From the NCBI RefSeq assembly GCF_902459565.1, contig NZ_CABPSN010000001.1:1178001-1242000 (forward strand): 64,000 nucleotides of DNA. Reading direction: 5' to 3'. The position numbers were made by a program, and so were the translations under genes. The notes beneath the pieces were generated by a model. The model was given only the letters and a program-made list of their open reading frames with translations, made no database searches and was not told the DNA's origin. The DNA is from Pandoraea aquatica. GTDB lineage: Bacteria > Pseudomonadota > Gammaproteobacteria > Burkholderiales > Burkholderiaceae. Shown one piece after another: positions 43,141 through 53,044 of the stretch; positions within the stretch are counted from its first letter, which is position 1; the number at the start of each line of letters is the position of its first letter.

Positions 43141-44281
43141 AAGTCTTAGAAAGGGGTGCGTCCGCCATCGCGTCGGTGAACGGCTGCAAGACACCGTTGG
43201 CTTGCAGGCCCGGCGGCGTAGTGCCGCCGTCGTAGAGCACCGGCACGACGTCGTTGGCGAGCGCGCGGGCAATCGGCAGCAGATCGCTCGACCCGGAGGG
43301 AGCGACCAGCGCAAACATTTGCCCGTCACGGCGCCACGTCACCGTATCCATGGGGGGAATGGTTTGTGCGGAGGGGCCGTGCGCCAGACGCGTGTCTTTC
43401 ACGACGTAGATCGCCACGGGCGGCCCTTCGCGGGGGAGGTAAGCCATCTGAACGACGGCACGGCCGTCGAACTGTAAGCGCTGCAAGCGCTTGAATTCCA
43501 TGCCGGCGCGGCGCAGATCGGGCACGACCAGTGGAATGTCGTCGCGGTGGCGGATGGCGCGCACCGTGGCGATGGCCTCGGCCGCTTCGTCGTCGAGCGG
43601 ATCGAGGGTCGCTCTGGCAAAGAGCGATTGATACGAAACAAATGCGCGCACCCACGGCTCGTACGAACCGTGCCACGCGTTGGCCGCCTCCGGCGACGCC
43701 ACCGCCACGCTGTCGACATCCAGATTGCCCGCGACGGACATGGCGTGCGAGATAGGCATCTGCGGCATGGGCGTCGGTGCAGGGCCTTCGGTCAGAAAGC
43801 GTGCCCCGGCGCTGGCGATCAGCACGGCAAATGCCGTCGCGCCCGCTGCGAAACCGCCGATCTGCCACCAGATGACACGCGGCGGCTTGCTGTCGGACGG
43901 CGTCGATTCATCGAACTCGCGATCGAGCGAACTGCGACGCGGCACAGTGCCTGGGCTGCGCACGTGCATGCGCCGCCCCTCTCTGCCTTCCCGCCCGGCG
44001 CGCACGAAGCGCGCGTCGTTGGCACTGGCGACATGCGAGGGCACATCCAGCGTCGTGCGTCCGCGCACCAGCGTGCGCACCGTCGACACCAACTCAGGCG
44101 GCACCGGCGCAGTGAAGCAGGTCTCGTACGCGGCCTGGAACGGCAGATCGGACGCGTACAACGCCACCACACGCGCCGCGACGTCCGGCGAACTCGCTAT
44201 CGCGGCTTCGACTTTGGACGCGGCATCCTCGGTCAGGCTGCCGTCAACGTAGGAGAGAAGAATTTGGTCGGTGATCACCAT
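43127..44281 (-). CDS. Putative transmembrane anti-sigma factor
   Basis: 384 residues. The N-terminal 70 residues (LLSYVDGSLTEDAASKVEAAIA) resemble the zinc-less anti-sigma domains that bind ECF sigma factors. One membrane segment is seen in WWQIGGFAAGATAFAVLIAS, about residues 135-160, followed by a periplasmic domain of about 220 residues with no family I recognise. The gene starts 14 bases after the ECF sigma stop and continues into the P450 gene. Expected role: hold the sigma factor at the membrane until a signal arrives in the periplasm. The start at 44281 (ATG) was chosen over an in-frame TTG at 44314. Confidence 0.8.
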   Translation of the reverse strand: MVITDQILLSYVDGSLTEDAASKVEAAIASSPDVAARVVALYASDLPFQAAYETCFTAPVPPELVSTVRTLVRGRTTLDVPSHVASANDARFVRAGREGREGRRMHVRSPGTVPRRSSLDREFDESTPSDSKPPRVIWWQIGGFAAGATAFAVLIASAGARFLTEGPAPTPMPQMPISHAMSVAGNLDVDSVAVASPEAANAWHGSYEPWVRAFVSYQSLFARATLDPLDDEAAEAIATVRAIRHRDDIPLVVPDLRRAGMEFKRLQRLQFDGRAVVQMAYLPREGPPVAIYVVKDTRLAHGPSAQTIPPMDTVTWRRDGQMFALVAPSGSSDLLPIARALANDVVPVLYDGGTTPPGLQANGVLQPFTDAMADAPLSKTYESR

Positions 44282-44294
44282 CGGGTCGTCACCC

Positions 44295-44852
44295 TCACGT
44301 CGGCGTTTCGCCAACGGCGGAGGTGCCGCGACGACGCGGCGTCACGTCGAATTGCACGCCCAGACGCTGACGTGCAGCCGACAGACGCCCCATGACAGTG
44401 GCGACCGGCACATCGAGAATCTGCGCCGCCTCGCGATAGCTGAAGCCTTCGACCGCGACCAGCAGCAGCGCCACGCGTTGCGGCGTGGGCAGACGCTCGA
44501 CCGCATCCACGATCTGGCGGTGCCCGACATGCTCGTCAGGCAATCCCGACACGGAGTCGGCAATGTTCTCGAGCAACGTGTCGTCCCATGCGACACCGCC
44601 ACGGTTGCGCACGTTACGCGCCCGCAGTTCGTTGAGCCAGAGGGAATGAACGATGGAATAGAGCCAGTTCAGCGGCGCACTGTCGGGGCGCAACTGGGCG
44701 TCGGCGCGCTCAAGCGCACGCACGCAGGCGCGCTGCACGAGGTCTTCGGCGTCGTGACGGTCGCCGGTGAGCCGTAGCGCGAACGTCCACAGCTTCGGCA
44801 ACATGGGGAGCAGCAGCCGCGCAAACCCCGAATCGTGCTCGAACTGCATCAT
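44295..44852 (-). CDS. ECF-family RNA polymerase sigma factor
   Basis: 185 residues. Region 2 is visible in DRHDAEDLVQRACVRALE and the following PLNWLYSIVHSLWLNELR. Region 4 is LPTPQRVALLLVAVEGFSYREAA plus the recognition helix around VPVATVMGRLSAARQRL. It heads a three-gene operon with an anti-sigma protein and a P450. The ATG at 44852 has AAGGTG 7 bases upstream; a GTG two codons earlier is also open. It is a different subgroup from the iron-starvation sigma at 29915. Confidence 0.93.
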   Translation of the reverse strand: MMQFEHDSGFARLLLPMLPKLWTFALRLTGDRHDAEDLVQRACVRALERADAQLRPDSAPLNWLYSIVHSLWLNELRARNVRNRGGVAWDDTLLENIADSVSGLPDEHVGHRQIVDAVERLPTPQRVALLLVAVEGFSYREAAQILDVPVATVMGRLSAARQRLGVQFDVTPRRRGTSAVGETPT

Positions 44853-44948
44853 GTTCACTCACCTTCACTCACTTTTACGGCGACGCGCCGAAAGATTCGC
44901 ATTATTCACAAGCCGATATCGCGAAAACATAAAAATCTCCGCAAATCC

Positions 44949-44971
44949 GTCTCAATACAGGTCTCAATACA
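44949..44971. repeat. Direct repeat upstream of the ECF sigma gene
   Basis: GTCTCAATACA occurs at 44949-44959 and again at 44961-44971, separated by one base. It lies about 100 bases upstream of the ECF sigma start, in an AT-rich gap. It could be a regulator-binding site or a chance duplication. Confidence 0.6.
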
Positions 44972-45021
44972 ACTCATCGACATCTAGATGACCGGACCAT
45001 GCGGCCTGCGAGCGTGTCACG

Positions 45022-45060
45022 AAAAAAACGACGGGATGCCGAAACTGCGCATCCCGTCGT
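45022..45060 (-). terminator. Intrinsic terminator of the giant glycoside hydrolase gene
   Basis: A 12-base-pair stem ACGACGGGATGC/GCATCCCGTCGT (45028-45039 with 45049-45060) has a 9-base loop. Read leftward it is followed by seven T residues (45028-45022). It lies 26 bases past the stop codon. Confidence 0.92.
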
Positions 45061-45085
45061 CATTTCGCTACACAAGCTCAAGTCA

Positions 45086-48000
45086 TCAGAAGCCGATGCC
45101 CAGAACGACGTGCTCAGGCGTCGGCGAAACCAGCGTGGAACTCTGGTCCGCGACGTCGTCGTACGAGAAGCCGTACGCCTTGCGGTCGATGCTGTGGTCG
45201 TGCCAGAACTTCGCGTAAGCGTTGTACGGGCCCTTGGCGTACCAGGCCGACGACGGTGCTGCCCACTGCGTGTCGTCTTCCATGATGTGGCGGTTGAGCG
45301 CCGCCGCCACCTGCGCTTCGATCGCCAGCTCCGTCGCATTACCGGAGGCCAGCGGACCCTTCGCTTCGAGCATGTCCTGCGTGTTCGGGTGATTCACGTA
45401 GTACTTGCCGCCGACGAAGGCACCGTTGCCCTGATCCACTTCCGTGAACACGAGCTGATCGCCCACCGTCTGACCGACAAACTTGCGTGCATTACCCCAC
45501 ATCAGCAGCGTCAGCGAGTGCGTACGGTAGTACTCCCACATGCTGTCGATGTACGCGTCGAAGTACTTGCCGTTCGGTTGTCCCTCGTCGAAACCGCCCT
45601 TGCTCGGGGCCATGATGCGGTACTGCGACGGGTTGGCCGGCAGGAATGCCGACGGCACTTCCTTCTGATACGCCGCGAAGATCGACGCGCGCGACTCGGT
45701 GATACCCGAGCGCACGTGCGTCGTGCGGTTGCTGCCGTACACGTCTTCCGTCAGCGGGAAGCCGAACTGATCGACCTGCGTGTTGTTCAGCCACAGGCCG
45801 TTGTCGCCGTAGGTGAACTCATACCAGTCGAAGTAGACGTTGATGTTCGGGTCGGTCGGGTTGCGCACGTCCGGACCGGCGAAGCCGATCTGACCGTTCA
45901 CGTCCCGGTTGACCTTGATGTACAGCGGCGACCCCAGCCCCACGTAGGCGCGCGCGCCGAAGAGCTTCGGGAACTTCAACTGCTTTGCCTGCGCCAGCGT
46001 GAAGAAGTAATTGGCGTAGTTCTGCCCGTTCTTCGTCAGATGGCCGGGACCGTCGTTGTCCGCGTCCGACATCAGCACCGTGGTGCCGTCCGGCTTCACG
46101 TAGACGAACTGGCCGTCCTTTGCCGGGTCGTGCGCGATCACCGCCACGAAAATCTGATCGTCCGTATAAGCGCCGTTCGTGTTGTTACGCAACTCGACGC
46201 CGATCTGGTTCGGATAGATCGGATAGTTCGGGATGGTGCCGTCGTCCGGCGGGTTGCCGGTGCCCGGATCGCCCGTGACCGGCGGCGGCGTCACCGTCAG
46301 CGTGGCCGCCGACGACGTCACCGTGTTACCGGCCGAATTGCTCACGTCGACCGTGAACGTCGCGCCGTTGTCGGCGGCCGTCGTCGGTTGCGTGTCGTAC
46401 GTCGAAGCGTTAGCCCCCGGAATCAGGGTGCCGCCGCGACGCCATTGGTACGTCATGCCATCCGCGTTGGCGAGTGCGACCGCGAAGTGCGCCGGCTGTC
46501 CCTGCTGCACCGTGACACTGGCCGGCTGGCCACTGATAACGGGCAACGGCGGGGGCGGCGGCGTGCTGCCGTCCGTGGGGCCGTACACTTCGAACTCGAA
46601 CAGCGAGTAACCGTACTGCGACGAGCGCTTGATGCCTGCCATGCGCACGTAGCGCGCCGACGTCGTGGCAAACGTGACGGTTTCGACGCCGCCCTGACCG
46701 TTGGGCTGCGAAGCCACACGCGTCCAGTTCTGGTTGTCGTTCGACACCTGAATCTCGTAAGCCGCACCGTAAGCACGCTCCCAGTTCAGCACCACCTTCG
46801 ACACCGGCACCGAGGTGCCCAGGTCGACGGCGAGCCACGCGTTGTCGTTGAAGTCCGACGACCAGCGCGTTGCCGGGTTGCCGTCCACCGCGAAGCGTGC
46901 CGGCGTGCCGTCGCTCTCGGCACCGCTTGCAAAGGCGGGCTTGCCCTTCGCGAGATTGCCCTTACCACCATTATTGCTATTACCCGAGTTGTCCGTGGCC
47001 GGGTTAGTCACGGGGACCGTGCCGCCCGCCGGGCCATACACCTCGAACTCATACAGCGAGTAGCCGTACGGCGACGAACGCTGGATACCGGCCATGCGCA
47101 CGAAGCGCGTGGTGACCGGGGCGAACGACACCTGCTCCGTGCCACCCTGACCGGCGGACTGGCCGCCGACCTTGCGCCACGTGTTGCCGTCGTCCGAGAT
47201 CTGGATCGCGTACGCCGTGCCGTAAGCACGCTCCCAACGCAACTGCACTTCCGAGATCTGGGTGGGGGCACCCAGATCCACGGCAAACCACGCGTTGTCG
47301 TTGAAGTCCGACGACCAGCGCGAATCGACGTTGCCATCGAGCGCGTTGGACGCCGGCGTGCCCTGCGGATTTTCCACACCGCTGGCGAGCGCAAGCTTGC
47401 CAAGGGCGAGGTTCACCGGGGTGGTGCCGTTGTTGCCATTGCCGCCGTTACCCCCATTGCCACCGTCCCCGCCTTGCGGCGGGGTGCCCGTGTTGCCGTT
47501 ACCGTTGTTGCCGCCGGTCGGGGCCGGGGTCACCGTCAGCAAGGCAGGCGTGCTGGTGATGTTCGAGTTGCCGTCATCGGCGACCACACCGTACTGCGCG
47601 CCGTTGTCGTCCATCGTCGTGGCCGGCGTGTCGTACGACGGGCTGGCCGTCACTGCCACTTGCTGGCCGTTACGGAACCACGTGTACGACAGGTTCGACG
47701 CGCCGATCACCGACACCGTGAAGTGCGCCGACTGGCCCACCTGCACGGATTGCGGCTGCGGTTGCTGATCGAAACTCAGCTTCGGACCATAGACTTCGAA
47801 CTCGAACAACGAGAAGCCGTACTGCGTCTGACGCTTCACACCCTGCATGCGGACATAGCGTGCGGCGACCGTCTGGAACGACAGGTTCTCCGTACCGCCA
47901 CGGCCGGTGTTCTGGGTGTAGACCGTCTTCCAGTCGCCGTCGTTACCGGTATCCGAGACCTGAATCAGGTACTGCTTACCGTACGCGGCTTCCCACTTCA

Positions 48001-51000
48001 GGCGCACCAGATTGACGGCCTGCGACTTGCCCAGGTCGATCGTGATGTTGGCGCGATCAGCATCCGGGTTATCGACGAACAGCGACGACCAGCGCGTGGT
48101 GATGTCGCCATCGTTCACGTTGCTTGCCGCGCCGAAGCCCGGGTTTTCTACCGGCGTCGACGTCACCGTCTTGCCCAGTGCGAGGTTCGTGTCGTTGGAC
48201 GGCACGCCATCTACGACATTGAGCGTTGCACCATCGCTCAGCTTGCTTGCCCCGCCAGCGCTGACGAGTACGGTGAATTGCGCACCGTTGTCTTCGAGCT
48301 TGACGGCGGGCGTGGTGTAGCTCGCGGCCACGGCACCTGCGATCTGCGCACCGTCGCGATACCACTGGTACGACAGCGTGCCGTTACCGGTCGCACTGAC
48401 CGTGAACGTGGCCGTCTTGCCGATGGCAGCCGACTGGCTCACCGGCGGCGTGACGATCACGGGTGGCGGCACTTGCGGGTTGTTGCCGTTGCCCGGATCC
48501 TGCTGGGGCGGCGTCACCGTGAGCTTGAACTTCTGGCTCGTGACGCTGTTCGCGGCGTTACTGACCACCACGTAGTACTGCGTGCCACTGTCTTCCAGCT
48601 TGACGGCCGGGGTGTCGTAGACCGGGGTCGACGACGTGTAGAGCAACGTGTCCGACGTCTCACCGGCGTTGGCCACGCGATACCACTTGAACGTGAGCGG
48701 GGCCGAGCCGTTGATGCCGAGGCTGAAGTGCGCCGACTTGCCCTGCGTGACGCTCACATCGCCCGGCTGCACCGTCACCGTGGGCGGCGTGACTTGCGCC
48801 GTACCGGACACGCACAGCACCCAGCCCGGTGCGTTGTCGACGAGACCCTGACGGTCCTCACCGGCCGACGTAATCAGGTAAGCCTGACGCTGATCGGTGG
48901 CGAGGAGCGTCGACGTCCACGTCGTCCACTTCTCCGGGAACGCGCACGCTGCGCTGTTGTTGGCTGCGATGGAGAGTGCTTCCTCGCGCGTCGGCAGACG
49001 CTTGCCCTGTGCTGCGCAGTAGTCGGCGGCCGCCAGTTGCGTGAACTGGTGGTTCGGGTCCGTCGTCGCGTACTGCTTGCGGTTCCAGACCAGCGTGCTG
49101 GACTTGTCCTGCGCTTCGCCCGGGTTCAGCACCGTGTAACGCTCGTTCGTGAAGAGCACGCCGTCGTTACAGTTGGGGACGTTGTAGACCTCGATTTCGT
49201 ACAGCGAGTAACCGTACGCGGTCGCACGCGTCTGGCCGACCATGCGGACATAGCGTGCGGTGACCGTCGGGAACGTGAAGTCGTCCACGCCACCGGCGAA
49301 ACCGGCCGGCGACTCGTAGGCCTTCGTGTACTGAACGTTGTCGTTCGACACTTCGATGCGATACGAGCTGGCGTAAGCGTTCTCCCAGCGCAGGATCATG
49401 CGATTGACCGGCATCGGCGCACCGAGGTCCACCGTGATCGACGCGTTGTTGCCGTCCTTCTGATCCGAACTCCAGCGCGTGCTGACGTTGCCGTCGGTCA
49501 CGTTGCTGGCGGGCATGCCTTGCGGGTCCTGATAGCTACTCGCGAACGCGTACTTGCCCTGCGCCAGGTTCACACCCGGTGCGGCCTGACTCAGCGTGGC
49601 CGGATCGCTCGTCACCGACTTGCCCGAGGCGTTCGAGACCGTCACCGTGTACTTACCCAGATCCTTCGGCGTGACGGCGTCGATCGTAAAGGCCGGTGCG
49701 TCGCTGCCCACCGTGCCGGACGGGCCGTTCCATTGGTAGTGCAACGGCTTGGAGCCGTCGGCCACCACCGTGAAGGTGGCGCTCTCGTTCAACATCGCCA
49801 CCGTGTTGGCGGGCGGCGTCGTGATGGTCGGCGTCGTGGCCGCGTTGACCTTGAGGGCCACCGGCGTCGACGTCACCTGTGCGAGCGGGTTCTTGACGCT
49901 CACCTTGAACAGCGCGCCGTCGTCGTCGGCCGTCACCACGGGCGTGGTGTAGGTCGCCGACTTCGCGCCGTCGATGGCGACGTCGTTACGGAACCACTGA
50001 TACTCGATCACGGGCGAGCCCTTGACCGCCACGCTGAACGTGGCCGTCTGACCGACGAACACGGTTTGCGCGGCCGGCGGCGTATCGATGCTCACGGCAA
50101 GTGCCGGAATCACCGACAACACGGCGTCGTTCGACGTGATCGTGCCCACGCCGTTGCGAACCCGCACGCCGAACACATGACCGTTGTCGTCGCCCGTGGC
50201 CGCTGCCGTATCGAGGCTGCTGCCCGTTGCACCCGGGATGTCCTGGTGATCGCGCTGCCACTGGAACTGCATCGGCGCAGCACCCGAGACCGTCACGTCG
50301 AAGTGCGCCGGCTGGCCCACGCTGACTTGCTGGCTGGCGGGCTGCACCACGATTTGCGGCGCGGACGTCGCGGCCTGTACCGGCACGACGATAGCGGGCT
50401 GCACGTCGTACGACGCCGAACCGCTGCCCAGACCCGGCGACGTCGCGCTGACCGTCACGTGCCCCGTCTGGAAGGTGCTGCGAATCGCGATACGGGTCAG
50501 ACCACCTTCGGCAGCGAGTTCGTGATCGCCCGGCGAGTGATAGCCCTGCGGCTTGTCCATCGTGACGATGTGATTCCAGCCGCCACGATAGTTCGCCACG
50601 GCCGTGTTATCGACCGCGAACGTGATGAGGTTCGTGGCATCCGGCACGACGACGCCATTGGCATCGACGACCTGCGCCGTCACGAACACGGCGTCCGAGC
50701 CGTTGGCCGTGACCTGGAACGACTGACCGCTCGGGCGAATGACTTCCGGCACCACCGACAGCACGATGTGGTCCGGCGTACCGGCCGTCACCTGCTCGTC
50801 GATCACCGGCTTGCCGTTCGCCATGACTTGCGCGCCGAAACCGTCCACGCAAAGCGCCTGCACACGGCCAGCGGCCCACTGCACGTCGTCCCAATGCGCC
50901 TGACCCACGAGACCCGTGGTCGTGCCGAGCGAGTTGTCGGTCGACGTCGAGAGCGTGTTCGGCTTCACATCGCCGCCCTGCACCACGCCGTTGACGACGA

Positions 51001-53044
51001 GACGCACGGCCGGGCAGTTGCTGAACACGTTCACGCGCACCGGACCCTTGCGGTTCCAGGTGTTCGCGAGGTGAACCACCGGCTTGATGGCGAACGGCGT
51101 CCACGCAGACTGATACGCGTAGTACAGCAGACGCGGGAAGCGGTTACCGTCGGCCATCGAGTCGCCCAGCGAGCGAACGTAAGGGCCGTTCGGGTTGAGC
51201 TTCGGATCGTAGGTCGTGCCGCTCCAGTAGAAGCTGTCTTCGCCCGGCGTATCGGCCAGATACCAATGCGCAATGCCGAACGTGTTGGCCAGCACACCGT
51301 TGCGCCAGTCGTTCATGAACGACGCAACCTGATCCATCTCGTAGTCGTAGTTCGCACGGAACTCGCCACGGCCCCAATACTCGGCCGACCACGCCGGCTT
51401 GTTCGGGAACTGGTTCTTCACGCCCACTTCGCAACCCTGACGCGAACAGCTCAGGATGTCGCCGTTGACGTCCTTCGGCGTACGGTCGGCTTGCGCGCGC
51501 GTGTTGACCGGGTCCCACTGACGGCCAATGGCGGCGAGCAGCGGCGCGAACGCCGTGTTCATGATGCCGTTGTTCGCTTCCCACGCCAGCACGGACGGGT
51601 TGTTGCGGTCGCGCACGATCATGTCGCGATGCAGCTCAAGCTTGAGGGCGTACTTGTCGATCTTGTTCTGCGGACAGTCGGCCGTCGGTGCCGAGAGTTG
51701 ATAGCAATCGTTGAAGCCGTTCTCGCCATCGCCACTCGGCTGCACGACGAAAATCCCCAACGCATCGGCCGCGTTAAGGAATTCGGTGCTCGACGACGAG
51801 TGCCCCGGGCGATACAGATTGCCGCCCGCGTCGGCGAGCAGGCGCAGATCGCGCCACTGCTGCTCTTCCGGCACGGCCGTGCCGAGGCCCGGATAGTCGT
51901 AGCGACCCGACGCGCCCCAGAGGTGCGTGGCGTAACCGTTGATACTCGGGAAGTTGGCGTCCCAGGTGATCGTACGGATACCCAGCGGGCTTTCCGTCGC
52001 ATCGACCACGACACCGCCCACGCTGACCATGTGGAACACACGGTACATGTACGGACGGCCGCGCGGCACGTTGTTCGGGTACCAGAGCGTCGGATGATCG
52101 ACCGTGAGGTTCTGGCGCACGAGCGTCGGGTGGTAGCCCGGACCGGCGTTCGGCGGCAGGACGACGTCGTCCTTCGCCTGCTGCACGATCTGGCCCGTCG
52201 CGTCGACGATCTGCGTGGTGACCTGTGCGGTCTGCGCCGTGCCCGATTCATTGAGCACGTTCGTCTCGATCTGGATATTCGCCGAGGCTGCCGTGCCCGA
52301 TCCGTCGACGGCCGGGCTGTCGATGCTCACGGTGGAGACGTGCGTCCCCCACGTCTGCATGACCGGATAGTCGTTCAGCGGGATGTGAACCGGATCGGTG
52401 ATGTACAGATACACGGGGCGGAAAATGCCCGTGTCGCCCTGACCGAAGCGGAACGCGCCCGAGAAGTCCGGATCTTCGAACCAGTCGCCGTTGGCGGCAA
52501 CACGCACGGCGATCACGTTATCGGTCACGCCGTCGGCCTTCACCATGTTGGTGATGTCGATGGCAAACGGCAGGAAGCCGACCACGTGCGTGGCGTCCGG
52601 GCTGCGCACGCTGCTGCCCTTGACCGGCGTGCCGTTCACGTAGACCTGCGCGCCCATGTGCGCGCCCTCGAATTCCACGACGATCTTGCGACCGGCATAG
52701 GACTTGTCGAGCTTGAAGTGCTTGCGATACCAGCCGCGGCCGTGCGGTACGTCGCCGCCGCTCTGCGTGTTCGAGAACATGTTGTCCTCGTTCATCGAGT
52801 GCGGAATGCCGACGTTCTTCCAGCCGGAGTCGTCGAAACCGGCTTGCGAGACGCCGTCCGGTTCGGTGTCGCCGAGGAATTTCCAGGGCGTAGCCCCGAG
52901 GTTGATCTTTACGCGTCCCGACGCCGGGATGGGTAACGGCGTCGCTCCCGCGTTCGTCTGAGGCGTGGCTGTGCCCGCCATCAGGAACATCCACGCGAGC
53001 AACAGCCCCGTGCATGTCCACGCTAATGAGTGTCGTTTTCTCAT
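45086..53044 (-). CDS. Giant secreted multidomain glycoside hydrolase: GH2-like, Ig-like and F5/8C repeats, GH64 beta-1,3-glucanase
   Basis: 2652 residues. A signal peptide (RKRH, then a hydrophobic core, about residues 1-27) precedes a GH2-type sugar-binding and TIM-barrel region (about 45-850). In this region the likely nucleophile is E555 in AEYWGRG, but the position of the usual acid/base Glu (NE motif) reads NNG at 491-493. Then come Ig-like domains (about 893-1155, 1418-1612, 1757-1840, 2165-2255), four discoidin/F5/8C domains (about 1157-1290, 1618-1755, 1880-2005, 2025-2160), an Lcl-like segment near 1291-1415 and Gly/Asn-rich linkers. The C-terminus (2275-2652) is a GH64 glucanase with E2409 and D2425, 16 residues apart as in the known catalytic pair. 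It probably degrades fungal or plant glucans outside the cell. The upstream ATG at 53080 is an alternative start; neither has a good ribosome-binding site. Confidence 0.93.
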   Translation of the reverse strand: MRKRHSLAWTCTGLLLAWMFLMAGTATPQTNAGATPLPIPASGRVKINLGATPWKFLGDTEPDGVSQAGFDDSGWKNVGIPHSMNEDNMFSNTQSGGDVPHGRGWYRKHFKLDKSYAGRKIVVEFEGAHMGAQVYVNGTPVKGSSVRSPDATHVVGFLPFAIDITNMVKADGVTDNVIAVRVAANGDWFEDPDFSGAFRFGQGDTGIFRPVYLYITDPVHIPLNDYPVMQTWGTHVSTVSIDSPAVDGSGTAASANIQIETNVLNESGTAQTAQVTTQIVDATGQIVQQAKDDVVLPPNAGPGYHPTLVRQNLTVDHPTLWYPNNVPRGRPYMYRVFHMVSVGGVVVDATESPLGIRTITWDANFPSINGYATHLWGASGRYDYPGLGTAVPEEQQWRDLRLLADAGGNLYRPGHSSSSTEFLNAADALGIFVVQPSGDGENGFNDCYQLSAPTADCPQNKIDKYALKLELHRDMIVRDRNNPSVLAWEANNGIMNTAFAPLLAAIGRQWDPVNTRAQADRTPKDVNGDILSCSRQGCEVGVKNQFPNKPAWSAEYWGRGEFRANYDYEMDQVASFMNDWRNGVLANTFGIAHWYLADTPGEDSFYWSGTTYDPKLNPNGPYVRSLGDSMADGNRFPRLLYYAYQSAWTPFAIKPVVHLANTWNRKGPVRVNVFSNCPAVRLVVNGVVQGGDVKPNTLSTSTDNSLGTTTGLVGQAHWDDVQWAAGRVQALCVDGFGAQVMANGKPVIDEQVTAGTPDHIVLSVVPEVIRPSGQSFQVTANGSDAVFVTAQVVDANGVVVPDATNLITFAVDNTAVANYRGGWNHIVTMDKPQGYHSPGDHELAAEGGLTRIAIRSTFQTGHVTVSATSPGLGSGSASYDVQPAIVVPVQAATSAPQIVVQPASQQVSVGQPAHFDVTVSGAAPMQFQWQRDHQDIPGATGSSLDTAAATGDDNGHVFGVRVRNGVGTITSNDAVLSVIPALAVSIDTPPAAQTVFVGQTATFSVAVKGSPVIEYQWFRNDVAIDGAKSATYTTPVVTADDDGALFKVSVKNPLAQVTSTPVALKVNAATTPTITTPPANTVAMLNESATFTVVADGSKPLHYQWNGPSGTVGSDAPAFTIDAVTPKDLGKYTVTVSNASGKSVTSDPATLSQAAPGVNLAQGKYAFASSYQDPQGMPASNVTDGNVSTRWSSDQKDGNNASITVDLGAPMPVNRMILRWENAYASSYRIEVSNDNVQYTKAYESPAGFAGGVDDFTFPTVTARYVRMVGQTRATAYGYSLYEIEVYNVPNCNDGVLFTNERYTVLNPGEAQDKSSTLVWNRKQYATTDPNHQFTQLAAADYCAAQGKRLPTREEALSIAANNSAACAFPEKWTTWTSTLLATDQRQAYLITSAGEDRQGLVDNAPGWVLCVSGTAQVTPPTVTVQPGDVSVTQGKSAHFSLGINGSAPLTFKWYRVANAGETSDTLLYTSSTPVYDTPAVKLEDSGTQYYVVVSNAANSVTSQKFKLTVTPPQQDPGNGNNPQVPPPVIVTPPVSQSAAIGKTATFTVSATGNGTLSYQWYRDGAQIAGAVAASYTTPAVKLEDNGAQFTVLVSAGGASKLSDGATLNVVDGVPSNDTNLALGKTVTSTPVENPGFGAASNVNDGDITTRWSSLFVDNPDADRANITIDLGKSQAVNLVRLKWEAAYGKQYLIQVSDTGNDGDWKTVYTQNTGRGGTENLSFQTVAARYVRMQGVKRQTQYGFSLFEFEVYGPKLSFDQQPQPQSVQVGQSAHFTVSVIGASNLSYTWFRNGQQVAVTASPSYDTPATTMDDNGAQYGVVADDGNSNITSTPALLTVTPAPTGGNNGNGNTGTPPQGGDGGNGGNGGNGNNGTTPVNLALGKLALASGVENPQGTPASNALDGNVDSRWSSDFNDNAWFAVDLGAPTQISEVQLRWERAYGTAYAIQISDDGNTWRKVGGQSAGQGGTEQVSFAPVTTRFVRMAGIQRSSPYGYSLYEFEVYGPAGGTVPVTNPATDNSGNSNNGGKGNLAKGKPAFASGAESDGTPARFAVDGNPATRWSSDFNDNAWLAVDLGTSVPVSKVVLNWERAYGAAYEIQVSNDNQNWTRVASQPNGQGGVETVTFATTSARYVRMAGIKRSSQYGYSLFEFEVYGPTDGSTPPPPPLPVISGQPASVTVQQGQPAHFAVALANADGMTYQWRRGGTLIPGANASTYDTQPTTAADNGATFTVDVSNSAGNTVTSSAATLTVTPPPVTGDPGTGNPPDDGTIPNYPIYPNQIGVELRNNTNGAYTDDQIFVAVIAHDPAKDGQFVYVKPDGTTVLMSDADNDGPGHLTKNGQNYANYFFTLAQAKQLKFPKLFGARAYVGLGSPLYIKVNRDVNGQIGFAGPDVRNPTDPNINVYFDWYEFTYGDNGLWLNNTQVDQFGFPLTEDVYGSNRTTHVRSGITESRASIFAAYQKEVPSAFLPANPSQYRIMAPSKGGFDEGQPNGKYFDAYIDSMWEYYRTHSLTLLMWGNARKFVGQTVGDQLVFTEVDQGNGAFVGGKYYVNHPNTQDMLEAKGPLASGNATELAIEAQVAAALNRHIMEDDTQWAAPSSAWYAKGPYNAYAKFWHDHSIDRKAYGFSYDDVADQSSTLVSPTPEHVVLGIGF

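Noticed and set aside
46800-49560. Possible DNA repeats in the giant gene
   Set aside because: The similarity reflects repeated F5/8C and Ig-like protein domains, not DNA-level repeats or a mobile element.
44999-52936. Open reading frame of 2645 codons on the plus strand opposite the giant glycoside hydrolase
   Set aside because: Its translation is rich in Arg, His and Val with no domain or low-complexity logic, as expected from the antisense of a GC-rich gene. The minus frame has a signal peptide, known folds and catalytic motifs.
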